Assembly: GCF_000400995.2 (NCBI RefSeq)
Contig: NZ_DF238903.1
Coordinates: forward strand, 1 to 64,000
From: Acidovorax sp. MR-S7
GTDB lineage: Bacteria; Pseudomonadota; Gammaproteobacteria; Burkholderiales; Burkholderiaceae_C
Direction: 5' to 3'
Length of the DNA: 64,000 nt
Each line of letters begins with the position of its first letter. Position 1 is the stretch's first letter. Of the stretch, positions 52,558 to 64,000 are shown piece by piece. The notes below the pieces were generated by a model. That model worked only from the letters and a program-made list of their open reading frames with translations. It was not told the origin of the DNA and did no database searches. The translations under genes were made by a program, and so were the position numbers.

Positions 52558-53933
52558 CGGGCAGCGGGCACGGCCTGTGGCGCTCCGCCGGCCTGCGCCT
52601 GGCCGCGCTGTCGGGTTTCCTGGTGCTGCTGGCCATGCTGGCCGCGCTGGCGCTGGTGTACATCCAGGTGTCTTCCGTCCTGCACCGCAACGTGGACCGC
52701 CAGCTGCTGCAGACGCAGCAGCGCCTGGCGCTGCAATACGCCCACGAAGGCCCCGAGGCCACGGCCCAGGCCATCCACCGCGTGCTGCACGACGGGCGCG
52801 ACACCGACCTCGAACTGGTGCTGCTCACCACGCCGGACGGCCGTTTCCTGGCCGGGAACATCGACGTGGAGTCGCTGCCCCCGCTGCGCACCACCGGGGC
52901 CACGGTGCAGCAGCTCGCGCTGGGCACGCAGACCGTCGATGCGCAGCTGCTCGCCCACCCGCTGCCCGACGGCGCGCTGCTGGTGCTGGGCCACGACCTG
53001 CGGGAGCTGCGCCGCATCGAATCCACCGTGGCCACGGCCAGCCTGGTGGCGGGTCTGTTCTCGCTCGCGCTGGCGCTGGCCAGCGCCTGGTTCTTGCGGC
53101 GCGAGCTGGGCCGCAGCGTAAACGCACTGCACCAGACCATCACCCGCATCGCAGGCGGCCAGCTGCACGAGCGCGTGCCCGTGGAAGACGACTCCGGCGA
53201 CGAGTTCGTGCGCCTGGAGCAGGACTTCAACCACATGCTCGACCGCATCGGCCAGCTCATGGAGGGCGTGACCCACGTCTCCGACGCGATCGCGCACAAC
53301 CTGCGCACGCCGTTGACCCGCCTGCGCCTGCGGCTGCAGGCCGCGCACGACGGCACAGCGGACGCCGCCGCCCTGCGCACCGCGCTGCAGTCGGCCATGC
53401 ACGACATCGACGACCTGAGCCGCGTGCTGGACAAGCTGCTGTCCATCGCCCAGGCCGAATCCGGCACGCGCCGCGCGCCGTTCGCGCCCACGTCGTGGCA
53501 GGCCATCGGAGAGGACGTGGTGGAGCTCTACGAGGACCTGGCCGAGCACGAGGGCGTGTCGCTGCACTGGGAATGCACGCACCCCGCGCCCGTGCTGGGC
53601 GACCGCCACCTGCTGGCCGGCGCCCTCGTGAACGTGGTGGACAACGCCATCAAGTACGGCGGCCGCGGCGCGCGGGTGCAGGTGCGCTCGCAGGTGCAGG
53701 CCCGCGACGGCGCCGCGTGGAGCGAGATCGTGGTGCAGGACGACGGCCCCGGCGCCCCGCCGCAGGCCATCGCCACGCTGGGCGAGCGCTTCGTGCGCCT
53801 GCGGCCCGAGCTGCCCGGCCACGGCCTGGGGCTGGCCAGCGTGCAGGCCGTCATGCGGCTGCACGGCGGCGGCATGCGCATCGAGCCGGCCGAGCCGGGC
53901 CTGCGCGTGACCCTGCGATTGCCCCTGTCATGA
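52554..53933 (+). CDS. Sensor histidine kinase (TctE-like)
   Basis: A 459-residue classic kinase: membrane helix about 12-35, periplasmic domain about 36-160, second helix about 163-183, HAMP about 184-238, H-box in DAIAHNLRTPLTRLRLRL (His about 249), N-box LLAGALVNVVDNAIKYGG (about 355-372) and G-boxes VVQDDGPGAP and GLGLASVQAVMRLHGG. GTG start at 52554 overlaps the regulator gene. The H-box has Asn where Asp is more usual (AHDLRTPL). It may sense a carboxylate for the tctBA genes 214 bases on; this is inferred. Confidence 0.87.
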   Translation: MTGSGHGLWRSAGLRLAALSGFLVLLAMLAALALVYIQVSSVLHRNVDRQLLQTQQRLALQYAHEGPEATAQAIHRVLHDGRDTDLELVLLTTPDGRFLAGNIDVESLPPLRTTGATVQQLALGTQTVDAQLLAHPLPDGALLVLGHDLRELRRIESTVATASLVAGLFSLALALASAWFLRRELGRSVNALHQTITRIAGGQLHERVPVEDDSGDEFVRLEQDFNHMLDRIGQLMEGVTHVSDAIAHNLRTPLTRLRLRLQAAHDGTADAAALRTALQSAMHDIDDLSRVLDKLLSIAQAESGTRRAPFAPTSWQAIGEDVVELYEDLAEHEGVSLHWECTHPAPVLGDRHLLAGALVNVVDNAIKYGGRGARVQVRSQVQARDGAAWSEIVVQDDGPGAPPQAIATLGERFVRLRPELPGHGLGLASVQAVMRLHGGGMRIEPAEPGLRVTLRLPLS

Positions 53934-53954
53934 AGCGCCCGGCTGGCAGGATAT

Positions 53955-54013
53955 AAGCCAAATCGACCTCCAGCGCTTGATTGGCAAGCACAAGCAGCTC
54001 CTTTTTCGATAGC
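53955..54013. repeat. Interspersed palindromic repeat, orientation B, with long flanks
   Basis: AAGCCAAATCGACCTCCAGC, then GCTTGATTGGCAAGCACAAG, then CAGCTCCTTTTTCGATAGC. The right arm has changed (CAAGCACAAG for CAAGCGCTGG) but both ends fit the family. The rest of the 214-base gap 53934-54147 shows nothing recognisable. Confidence 0.65.
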
Positions 54014-54147
54014 AAATCGGGCGCCTTTCATTACCGCCCGGCAATGCTTCGGTCATGCGCCGCGCGGCGGGGCGCGCCTACGATTTTCGTCTCCCCTTCA
54101 GCCAACCAACCAGGCCCCTCGCACGGGCCCATCAGGAGACTTTTGCC

Positions 54148-54636
54148 TTGAAGATCCACAGCCAGAGAGATTTCACCGCGGGGCTGCTGTTCAGCGCCTT
54201 CGGCGTCGCCTTCGCCTGGGGTGCCACCACCTACAGCGTGGGCACCGGCGCCCGCATGGGGCCGGGCTATTTCCCGCTGATCGTCGGCGTGCTGATCGCG
54301 CTGCTGGGCGCGGTCATCACCGCGCGCGCGCTCACCGTGCCCACCGAGGACGGCGAGCCCGTCGGCGCCATCGCCTGGCGCCCGCTGGTGTTCATCATCG
54401 GCGCCAACCTGTTGTTCGGCGTGCTGCTGGGCGGCCTGCCCAGCATCGGCCTGCCGCCCATGGGAATGATCGTCGCCATCTACGCGCTGACGCTGATCGC
54501 CAGCCTGGCGGGCGACCAGTTCAACCTCAAGGGCGTGCTGATCCTCGCCACCGTCCTCGCCATAGGCAGCTACCTGGCCTTCGTCGTGGCGCTGAACCTG
54601 CAATTCCCCGTGTGGCCCTCCTTCATCGTGGGCTGA
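54148..54636 (+). CDS. tctB: Tripartite tricarboxylate transporter small membrane subunit TctB
   Basis: A 162-residue TctB protein with four membrane helices (about 10-28, 42-62, 80-105 and 130-152) and the typical ATTYSVGTGARMGPGYFPLIVG (core GTGARMGPGYFP). TTG start at 54148 is chosen on AGGAG (54134-54138); longer frames are less supported. The partner TctA follows 34 bases later. TctB/A work with a periplasmic TctC binding protein to import tri- or dicarboxylates; none is adjacent. Confidence 0.88.
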   Translation: MKIHSQRDFTAGLLFSAFGVAFAWGATTYSVGTGARMGPGYFPLIVGVLIALLGAVITARALTVPTEDGEPVGAIAWRPLVFIIGANLLFGVLLGGLPSIGLPPMGMIVAIYALTLIASLAGDQFNLKGVLILATVLAIGSYLAFVVALNLQFPVWPSFIVG

Positions 54637-54670
54637 TCGTTCCACCTCCATCACATAACTACTACCCATC

Positions 54671-56182
54671 ATGGAACTGATCGACCACCTCTCCATGGGG
54701 TTCCAGGTCGCCTTCACGGCGCAGAACCTCCTCTATGCCTTCCTGGGCTGCCTGCTGGGCACCCTCATCGGCGTGCTGCCGGGCCTGGGCCCCGTGGCCA
54801 CCATCGCCATGCTGCTGCCCACCACGTATGCGCTGCCGCCCACGGCAGCGCTCATCATGCTGGCCGGCATCTACTACGGCGCGCAGTACGGTGGCTCCAC
54901 CACCGCCATCCTGGTGAACCTGCCGGGCGAGTCATCGTCGGTGGTCACCGTGATCGACGGCTACCAGATGGCGCGCAAGGGCCGCGCGGGGCCGGCGCTC
55001 GCCTCCGCCGCGCTGGGCTCGTTCTTCGCGGGCTGCGTGGGCACGCTGGTGATCGCCGCGTTCGCGCCGCCACTCACCGAGGTGGCGTTCAAGTTCGGCC
55101 CCGCCGAATACTTCTCGCTGATGGTGCTGGGCCTGATCGGCGCGGTGGTCATGGCCTCGGGCTCGCTGCTCAAGGCCATCACCATGATCCTGGTGGGCCT
55201 GGCCTTCGGCCTCGTGGGCACGGACGTGAACTCCGGCGTGGCGCGCTACAGCTTCGACATCCCCGAGCTGACCGACGGCATCAGCTTCGTGGCCATCGCC
55301 ATGGGCATCTTCGGCTATGGCGAGATCATCGCCAACCTTTCGGTGCCCTCCGAGAAGCGCGAGGTGTTCACCGACAAGGTGCGCGGCCTCATGCCCACCC
55401 AGGAGGACTTCAAGCGCATGTTCCCCGCCGTGCTACGCGGCACGGCCATCGGCTCGGCGCTGGGCATCCTGCCCGGCGGCGGCGCGCTGCTGTCGGCCTT
55501 CGCGGCCTACACCATCGAGAAGAAAGCGAAGATGAAACCCGGCGAGGTGCCCTTCGGTCAGGGCAACATCCGCGGCGTGGCGGGGCCCGAGTCGGCCAAC
55601 AACGCCGGCTCGCAGACCTCCTTCATCCCGCTGCTGACGCTGGGCATCCCGCCCAACGCCGTGATGGCGCTGATGGTGGGCGCGATGACCATCCACAACA
55701 TCCAGCCCGGCCCGCAGGTGATGACCAGCAACCCCGAGCTGTTCTGGGGCCTGATCGCCTCGATGTGGATCGGCAACCTGATGCTGGTGATCCTGAACCT
55801 GCCCATGATCGGGCTGTGGATCAAGCTGCTGTCCATCCCCTACAAGTGGCTGTTCCCCGCCATCGTGCTGTTCTGCGCCGTGGGCGTCTATTCGGAGAAC
55901 AACAACACCTTCGAGATCTGGATGGTGGCCATCTTCGGCGTGCTCGGCTACGTGTTCCACAAGCTCGGCTGCGAGCCCGCGCCGCTGCTGCTGGGCCTGA
56001 TCCTGGGCCCGATGATGGAGGAGAACCTGCGCCGCGCGCTGCTGCTCTCGCGCGGCGAATGGAGCGTGCTGGTCACGCGCCCGCTGTCGGCCTCGCTGCT
56101 GGCCGTCGCGGCGGTGCTGCTGGTGATCGTGCTGCTGCCCAACGTGCGCAAGAAGCGCGAGGAGGCGTTCGTCGAGGACTGA
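54671..56182 (+). CDS. tctA: Tripartite tricarboxylate transporter large permease TctA
   Basis: A 503-residue TctA with about 12 helices in two repeats, each holding a Gly-rich signature: GCLLGTLIGVLPGLGPVATIAML (about 20-42) and GSALGILPGGGALLSAFAAY (about 262-281), plus YYGAQYGGSTTAILVNLPGE (about 75-94). It is the Na+- or H+-coupled transport subunit. A strong terminator follows, so tctBA form a unit without a binding-protein gene. Confidence 0.94.
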   Translation: MELIDHLSMGFQVAFTAQNLLYAFLGCLLGTLIGVLPGLGPVATIAMLLPTTYALPPTAALIMLAGIYYGAQYGGSTTAILVNLPGESSSVVTVIDGYQMARKGRAGPALASAALGSFFAGCVGTLVIAAFAPPLTEVAFKFGPAEYFSLMVLGLIGAVVMASGSLLKAITMILVGLAFGLVGTDVNSGVARYSFDIPELTDGISFVAIAMGIFGYGEIIANLSVPSEKREVFTDKVRGLMPTQEDFKRMFPAVLRGTAIGSALGILPGGGALLSAFAAYTIEKKAKMKPGEVPFGQGNIRGVAGPESANNAGSQTSFIPLLTLGIPPNAVMALMVGAMTIHNIQPGPQVMTSNPELFWGLIASMWIGNLMLVILNLPMIGLWIKLLSIPYKWLFPAIVLFCAVGVYSENNNTFEIWMVAIFGVLGYVFHKLGCEPAPLLLGLILGPMMEENLRRALLLSRGEWSVLVTRPLSASLLAVAAVLLVIVLLPNVRKKREEAFVED

Positions 56183-56224
56183 CGGCGCCCACCTTCTTCC
56201 CGGCCGGCACCGCGCCGGCTCCCG

Positions 56225-56257
56225 CACCCCATGCGCCCGCGGCCATGGGGTGTTTTT
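56225..56257 (+). terminator. Rho-independent terminator after tctA
   Basis: CACCCCATG (56225-56233) pairs with CATGGGGTG (56244-56252), loop of ten, then TTTTTC. The following ~110 bases up to 56369 are clearly AT-richer than the surroundings and probably contain the promoter of the next operon; no certain -35/-10 pair could be assigned. Confidence 0.85.
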
Positions 56258-56369
56258 CATGGACGGCCCGCATCTGCGTTTTGCGCGCATCGTTATGCAG
56301 AAACCTTACTACATAGCCACAAGTTTCTTAAATACAGTTCTTCATATCGAATGTTTTTAAGGAATGGTT

Positions 56370-57392
56370 ATGTCGGGTTTTCGTGTGGGGAAATGGTTGG
56401 CGCTGGCCGCCGCGGGCTTTGCCGCCGTCGTCGGGCAGGCCCAGGCACAGGGTGTGCCGCCCGAGGTGCGCCTGGCCTGGGCGGGCGGCCCGCGCGTGTG
56501 GGTGCTGGGCCAGATCGACGGAGCGTTCGAGCAGGCCTTCGGCACCAGGGTCAAGTGGGTGCAGTTCGCCTCGGGCGCGGACGTGCTGAGTCTGTTCGCC
56601 GCCAAGGAGATCGACATCGCGCGCTTCGGCTCCAGCCCCGCCGCCGCGGGCATCGCGCGCAAGCTGCCGATCGAGGTCATCGGCGTGCCCGAGATCATCG
56701 CCACGTCCGAGCGGCTGATCGCGCGCGATGGCATCCAGGGCGTCCGGGGCCTGGAAGGCAGGACCGTGGCCTACCCCGCCAACTCCACGGCGCAATACGC
56801 CTTCGAAGTGGCGGTGAAGCACTCCGGGGCGGACCGCCGCAAGATCAAGGCGCTGGCGCTCAAGCCCGCCGAGATCGTGGCCGCGTGGAAGCGCGGCGAC
56901 ATCGACGCGGCCTATGTCTGGGGCCCGTTCACCCAGCAGATGGAGGCCTCAGGCGGCAAGGAAATCTTCGCCACCAAGGACCTGCAGAAGCACAAGGTGC
57001 TGGTGTTCAACAACTTCGTGGTGCGCAAGGAGTTCGCCGACAGGCACCCCGAGCTGGTCGCCCGCTTCCTGCGCGTGGCGCAGGACAAGGTGGACCAGTA
57101 CAAGAAGGACCCGGAAGGCGCGGTGCAGGCCATCGCCAAGCACCTCGACATCCCGGCCGACACGGTGCGCAGCACGCTCGGCGGACTGGAATACCCGTCG
57201 CTGCAGGAGCAGCTCACGCCCGCCTTCATCGGCGACGCGCAGACCAAGGGGCAATCGCTCATCACCCAGGCGTACAAGGACTCGGCCGAGTTCCTCGCCA
57301 GCATCGGCGAGGTGCGCCCGCGGGAGATTCCGGCGAGCTACGGCCCCTTCATCAACACCACCTACCTGCAGCGCGCCGCTGCGGGCCGGTGA
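56370..57392 (+). CDS. ABC transporter substrate-binding protein, taurine/sulfonate (TauA/SsuA) type
   Basis: A 340-residue periplasmic binding protein with a Sec signal peptide (about 1-25, cleaved after QAQA). Two lobes of the NMT1/TauA fold are seen: VPPEVRLAWAGGPRVWVLGQ, then GADVLSLFAAKEIDIARFGSSPAAAGIARKLPIEVI (core IDIARFGSSPAA), GRTVAYPANSTAQYAFEVA and GDIDAAYVWGPFTQQM. The ATG at 56370 has AAGGAA (56359-56364); an ATG at 56364 is two codons longer. It leads an operon with permease, ATPase, a cysteate-lyase-like enzyme and a racemase, so the ligand may be a sulfonated or sulfur amino acid. Confidence 0.87.
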   Translation: MSGFRVGKWLALAAAGFAAVVGQAQAQGVPPEVRLAWAGGPRVWVLGQIDGAFEQAFGTRVKWVQFASGADVLSLFAAKEIDIARFGSSPAAAGIARKLPIEVIGVPEIIATSERLIARDGIQGVRGLEGRTVAYPANSTAQYAFEVAVKHSGADRRKIKALALKPAEIVAAWKRGDIDAAYVWGPFTQQMEASGGKEIFATKDLQKHKVLVFNNFVVRKEFADRHPELVARFLRVAQDKVDQYKKDPEGAVQAIAKHLDIPADTVRSTLGGLEYPSLQEQLTPAFIGDAQTKGQSLITQAYKDSAEFLASIGEVRPREIPASYGPFINTTYLQRAAAGR

Positions 57393-57399
57393 GGTGCGC

Positions 57400-58238
57400 A
57401 TGGGCACCGAGACGCAACTGCGCCTGCCCGCGGCGGGCGGGCTGCCGCGGCGCCGCCGGGCCTGGCCCGGCGCACGGTCGCGGCGCACGCTGGTCAGCAC
57501 CGCCGCCGTCGCGGGCGTGCTGCTGCTGTGGCAGGCCAGCGGCAGCCTGGGCTGGGCCGACCCGCTGATGCTGCCGCCGCCCACCGAGCTGTGGCACACG
57601 GCCGTGGAGCTGTTCACCGACGGCTACCGGCAGACGCCGCTGTGGCAGCACGTGCTCATCAGCACGCTGCGCGCGCTCGCGGCGTTCGCGGCGGCGGTGC
57701 TCGTCGGCGTGCCGCTCGGTCTGGCGATGGGGCTGTCGCCCACGCTGTCGGCCGTGCTCGACCCGTTCGTGCAGTTCATGCGGCCCCTGCCCAAGATCGC
57801 GCTGGTGCCGCTGGTGATCGTGTGGTTCGGCATCGGCGAGGGCGCCAAGTTCTTCCTGATCTTCATCGCCACGGTGCTGAGCATCATGGTGGGCGCTGCC
57901 GCCGCCGTCGCCCACGTGGGCCAGGCGCGGCTGCGCGCGGCGCAGACGCTGGGCGCCAGCCGCGCGCAGCTCTTCACCCACGTGGTGCTGCCCAACGCGC
58001 TGCCCGAGCTGTTCACCACCGTGCGCCTGGCCATCGGCATCGGCTGGACCTCGCTCATCGCGGCCGAGCTGGTGGCCGCGAACGCGGGCCTGGGCTGGAT
58101 GGTGATCAACGCTGGCGGCTACCTGCGCACCGACGTGGTGATGCTCGGCATCCTGCTGCTGGGGCTGATCGGCTACCTGTTCGACGCGCTGCTGGTGCTG
58201 CTGCACCGGCGCTTCGCGCCCTGGTCGGGAAAGGACGC

Positions 58239-58242
<4 letters not shown>
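57400..58242 (+). CDS. ABC transporter permease, taurine/sulfonate (TauC/SsuC) type
   Basis: A 280-residue permease with six membrane helices; the first ~30 residues are a basic cytosolic tail. Family regions are ISTLRALAAFAAAVLVGVPLGLAMG, MRPLPKIALVPLVIVWFGIGEGAK and the ATPase-contact EAA loop AAQTLGASRAQLFTHVVLPNALPELFTTVR (core QTLGASRAQLFTHVVLPNAL). Starts seven bases after the binding protein; overlaps the ATPase gene by four bases (ATGA). Confidence 0.9.
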
Positions 58243-59048
<806 letters not shown>

Positions 59049-59068
59049 CAAGGCATGAACACCCCGCC

Positions 59069-62354
<3,286 letters not shown>

Positions 62355-62360
62355 CACGCC

Positions 62361-63221
62361 ATGGCCACTCCCCTCGAACTCCAGAGCGCCCACGCCTGCC
62401 ACGGCGGCGCGCAGCGCTTCTACCAGCACGCCTCGCGCGAAACGGGGCTGCCGATGAAGTTCTCGGTCTTCCTGCCGCCCAAGGCGGTGGCGGGCGAGAA
62501 GGTGCCCGCCCTGCTCTACCTGGCGGGCCTGACCTGCACCGAGGAAACCTTCCCCATCAAGGCCGGCGCGCAGCAGCTCGCCGCCGAGCTGGGCCTGGCC
62601 CTGATCGCGCCCGACACCAGCCCGCGCGGCGCGGGCGTGGCGGGCGAATCGGACGCCTGGGACTTCGGCGTGGGCGCGGGCTTCTACCTCGACGCCACGC
62701 AAGCCCCTTGGGCCGCGCACTGGCGCATGGAGAGCTGGCTGATGCGCGAGCTGCTGCCGCAGATCGCCGCGCACCTGCCCATCGACGGCGAGCGCATCGG
62801 CATCTTCGGTCACAGCATGGGCGGCCACGGCGCGCTCACGCTGGCGCTGCGCCACCCGGGCCGGTTCAAAAGCCTGTCGGCCTTCGCACCCATCGCCAAC
62901 CCGGTGAACTGCCCCTGGGGCGAGAAGGCGTTCACCGGCTACCTGGGCGCGGACCGCACGGCCTGGGGTGAGCACGACGCGACGGTGCTCATGCAGAACC
63001 AACCCATCGCACCCTACCCCGGCGGCATCCTCGTCGACCAGGGGCTGGCCGACAAATTCCTGCTTGAAAAGCAGTTGCTGCCCGAGGCCTTCGAGGCCGC
63101 CTGCGCCGCTCTCGGCCAGCCACTCGCGCTGCGCCGCCATGCGGGCTACGACCACGGCTACTACTTCATCCAGAGCTTTGTCGAAGACCACCTGCGCCAC
63201 CATGCGCAGCAGCTCGGCTAG
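62361..63221 (+). CDS. fghA: S-formylglutathione hydrolase
   Basis: A 286-residue alpha/beta hydrolase (esterase D family), releasing formate and glutathione from S-formylglutathione. The nucleophile elbow is GHSMGGHGAL (Ser about 152); other family segments are LYLAGLTCTEETFPIKAGAQ (core LAGLTCTEETF) and GYDHGYYFIQSFVEDH carrying the catalytic His. Starts six bases after frmA. The downstream radical-SAM gene is convergent with only six bases between stops. Confidence 0.96.
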   Translation: MATPLELQSAHACHGGAQRFYQHASRETGLPMKFSVFLPPKAVAGEKVPALLYLAGLTCTEETFPIKAGAQQLAAELGLALIAPDTSPRGAGVAGESDAWDFGVGAGFYLDATQAPWAAHWRMESWLMRELLPQIAAHLPIDGERIGIFGHSMGGHGALTLALRHPGRFKSLSAFAPIANPVNCPWGEKAFTGYLGADRTAWGEHDATVLMQNQPIAPYPGGILVDQGLADKFLLEKQLLPEAFEAACAALGQPLALRRHAGYDHGYYFIQSFVEDHLRHHAQQLG

Positions 63222-63227
63222 CCCGGG

Positions 63228-64000
63228 CTAGAACAGCACACCCTGCCCGTGCGCGAGGGCCGGGCGGTACTGCGATCCGTCGAGTTCGATGCGCTCGCGG
63301 TTCAGCCCCAGGCGTGCGCAGGTCTGGGTAAATCGCTGGCGCAGCAGGTCGGCCCACAAGCCCGTGCCCTTCATGCGCGAGGCATGGCTGGCGTCGTAGC
63401 TCTTGCCGGCGGCGCGCGCGGCCGCGTCGATGCCGTGCAGGTCCTGCACGCGCGCCAGCACGCGCGCGGCGCGCTGCGGGTAGTGCAGCTCCAGCCATTC
63501 GCGCATCAGCGGGTTCAGCTCCCACGGCAGGCGCAGCACGGTGTAGAAGGCACTGGTCGCGCCCGCCTCGCGCGCAGCGGCCAGCACCTGCTCCATGTCT
63601 TCGGTGATGAAGGGGATCTGCGGCGCCACGCTCACGCCCACGGGCACGCCGCTGTCGGCCAGCATGCGGATGGTGCGCAGCCGCCGGTGCGGCGCCGCGG
63701 CGCGCGGCTCCAGGATGCGCGCGAGATCGCCGTCCAGCGTGGTGATGGTGACGCAGGCCGCCGCGAGGCGGTCGCGCGCCAGCGGCGCGAGCAAATCCAG
63801 GTCGCGCTCCACGCCGCTGCCCTTGGTGATCAGCGTGAAGGGGTGGCGCGCATCGCGCATCACCTCGATCAGCCCGCGCGTCAGAAGCAGCTCGCGCTCC
63901 ACGGGCTGGTAGCAGTCGGTGGCCGAGCCGATGTTGATCGCCGACGGGCGATGCCCCGGCCGCGCCAGCTCGGCGCGCAGCACCTCGGCGATGTTGCGCT
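63228..64000 (-). CDS. PA0069-like / SplB-related radical SAM protein, 5' partial (C-terminal part)
   Basis: About 257 visible residues of a radical SAM protein; the frame is open to the right window edge, so the N-terminal CxxxCxxC cluster is not seen. Visible segments include INIGSATDCYQPVERELLLTRGLIE, split here as INIGSATDCYQPVE, and LITKGSGVERDLDLLAPLA and SVAPQIPFITEDMEQVLAAA, which match the PA0069/SplB-like group of unknown function. A GTG at 63983 is not the real start, since homologous sequence (RNIAEVLRAEL) continues past it. Confidence 0.82.
   Translation of the reverse strand, partial: RNIAEVLRAELARPGHRPSAINIGSATDCYQPVERELLLTRGLIEVMRDARHPFTLITKGSGVERDLDLLAPLARDRLAAACVTITTLDGDLARILEPRAAAPHRRLRTIRMLADSGVPVGVSVAPQIPFITEDMEQVLAAAREAGATSAFYTVLRLPWELNPLMREWLELHYPQRAARVLARVQDLHGIDAAARAAGKSYDASHASRMKGTGLWADLLRQRFTQTCARLGLNRERIELDGSQYRPALAHGQGVLF

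Overview
The window is one stretch of a high-GC chromosome from a betaproteobacterium, most likely Burkholderiales family Comamonadaceae (Acidovorax-like). This rests on gene content and order: a mdh / GntR / sdhCDAB-sdhE-gltA cluster, ribBX-ribH-nusB, ybgC-tolQRA, a cyo quinol oxidase linked to RegBA regulators, and a family of short palindromic intergenic repeats around a CCAGCGCTTG...CAAGCGCTGG stem. The genus cannot be fixed from this sequence alone. I saw no tRNA, rRNA, CRISPR array, insertion sequence or prophage. 64 protein genes are supported; the first and last are cut by the window edges.

Layout. 2-2976: a three-part FAD / 2Fe-2S amino-acid (opine or hydroxyproline type) dehydrogenase followed by a RidA imine deaminase. 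2969-5791: a LysR regulator divergent from a thiamine-diphosphate enzyme. 5781-6506: a HigBA toxin-antitoxin pair with a perfect palindromic operator. 6587-10849: gshA, an SDR dehydrogenase, a class IV aminotransferase, then a 371-base gap with two diverged direct repeats full of DnaA-box-like words, then a ferredoxin. 10967-16811: riboflavin genes (RibB with a degenerate GTP-cyclohydrolase-like domain, RibH), NusB, an aminotransferase and the Tol complex. 16907-26554: an accessory-looking block with a two-component system, two tandem lipoprotein sulfatases with calcium-loop C-termini, a formylglycine-generating enzyme carrying its own export signal or anchor, and an MFS transporter. 26814-33630: cyoABCD, a SURF1-like protein and a RegB/RegA redox pair. 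33627-39142: TauE exporter and LysR, a U32 peptidase-like tRNA modification protein, an orphan ParB-like protein, a membrane protein and an XRE regulator sharing a perfect 19-base palindrome.

39289-51694 is a TCA-cycle cluster: mdh, tam, a CitE-like lyase, a periplasmic protein and acnB on the minus strand, and a GntR regulator, sdhCDAB, sdhE and gltA on the plus strand. 51826-56182 holds a TctDE-like two-component system and tctBA without a tctC. 56370-60789 is a sulfonate-type ABC transporter with a cysteate-lyase/D-cysteine-desulfhydrase-like enzyme and a racemase; I propose uptake and desulfonation of a sulfonated amino acid. 60946-63221 is a formaldehyde detoxification operon (frmR, frmA, fghA) with two putative FrmR operators. 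63228-64000 is the C-terminal part of a radical SAM protein.

Many adjacent genes overlap by four bases (ATGA, GTGA or TTGA), so translational coupling is common here. All functional calls come from reading translated sequences and motifs; no database search was run.
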